Origin: Kiloniella litopenaei
GTDB taxonomy: Bacteria > Pseudomonadota > Alphaproteobacteria > Kiloniellales > Kiloniellaceae
Reading direction: 5' to 3'
Length of the DNA: 64,000 nucleotides
Assembly (NCBI RefSeq): GCF_000982415.1
Contig: NZ_LANI01000002.1
Span: 1 to 64,000 of the forward strand
How positions within the stretch are numbered: position 1 is the first letter of the stretch; each line of letters begins with the position of its first letter. Made by a program: the position numbers and the translations under genes. The notes beneath the pieces were generated by a model. It made no database searches. It worked only from the letters and a program-made list of their open reading frames with translations, and was not told the DNA's origin. This document shows positions 63,961 through 64,000 of this stretch, one piece after another.

Positions 63961-64000
63961 TACTGGGTCTGCATACTATACTGGGTCTGCCTACTATACT
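63961..64000. repeat. 18-bp tandem repeat at the right edge
   Basis: TACTGGGTCTGCATACTA, then TACTGGGTCTGCCTACTA, then TACT at the window end: two copies with one mismatch, a third beginning. The full array runs outside the window. Confidence 0.8.

Overview
The window looks like a chromosomal segment of a free-living, probably marine alphaproteobacterium (Rhodospirillales/Kiloniellales-like). This placement is inferred from the gene repertoire: a PAS_5 protein, an alphaproteobacterial-type PAS/histidine kinase, a CoxM-S-L type molybdenum hydroxylase, many Sel1-repeat proteins, an HBM-sensor chemoreceptor, and early genes of an alphaproteobacterial type of prophage. No rRNA or tRNA gene was recognised. 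No name below genus-group level can be supported from the sequence alone.

Layout. 1-4.5 kb: a large metzincin-like metalloprotease with a collagen-like Pro-Gly tract, then an AT-rich orphan RhuM gene. 4.6-6.8 kb: a deoR-MFS transporter operon with a phased TGCA array upstream. 7-11 kb: a PAS histidine kinase with a degenerate receiver, a TerB-like protein and a TraB/GumN protein. 11-19.7 kb: five consecutive Sel1-repeat genes on the minus strand. The last one is split by an in-frame amber codon, and one encodes 1284 residues. 20-21.7 kb: an unknown protein and a PemK/MazF-like toxin preceded by a 58-codon ORF. 22-27.3 kb: a prophage early-region remnant. It has a LexA/CI-type repressor on the plus strand, three matching 17-bp operator-like palindromes, and leftward early genes. 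Inserted against it is a tandem pair of Rap1a/Tai-like immunity genes. The replication-organiser-like gene has a 1-nt homopolymer frameshift just behind a perfect Shine-Dalgarno. No integrase, terminase or structural gene is seen.

27.4-43.4 kb: small multi-TM proteins (two of them paralogous), two extracellular solute-binding-like proteins, an MCP, a translationally coupled unknown pair (33.3-35.7 kb), a DUF3592-like protein, a Crp/Fnr regulator with an ICMT-like methyltransferase, and a pfpI/old-yellow-enzyme pair divergent from a LysR gene with an 11-bp inverted repeat between them. 43.9-48.3 kb: an operon for a three-subunit molybdopterin hydroxylase, then a MoaD-like protein and a gap holding two 18-bp palindromes followed by a structured segment ending in a terminator (candidate small RNA). 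48.3-54.6 kb: a 2105-residue repeat adhesin of the type I-secreted kind. 54.8-57.3 kb: LysR divergent from cytochrome b561-yceI. 57.5-64 kb: nitronate monooxygenase, a DUF1737 protein, a third solute-binding protein, a PAS protein, a TPR protein, small membrane proteins, a SAM methyltransferase and a tandem repeat running off the right edge.

Where the first possible ATG/GTG/TTG was not supported by a ribosome-binding site, signal peptide or family alignment, a downstream start was chosen and the reason is given in the entry.
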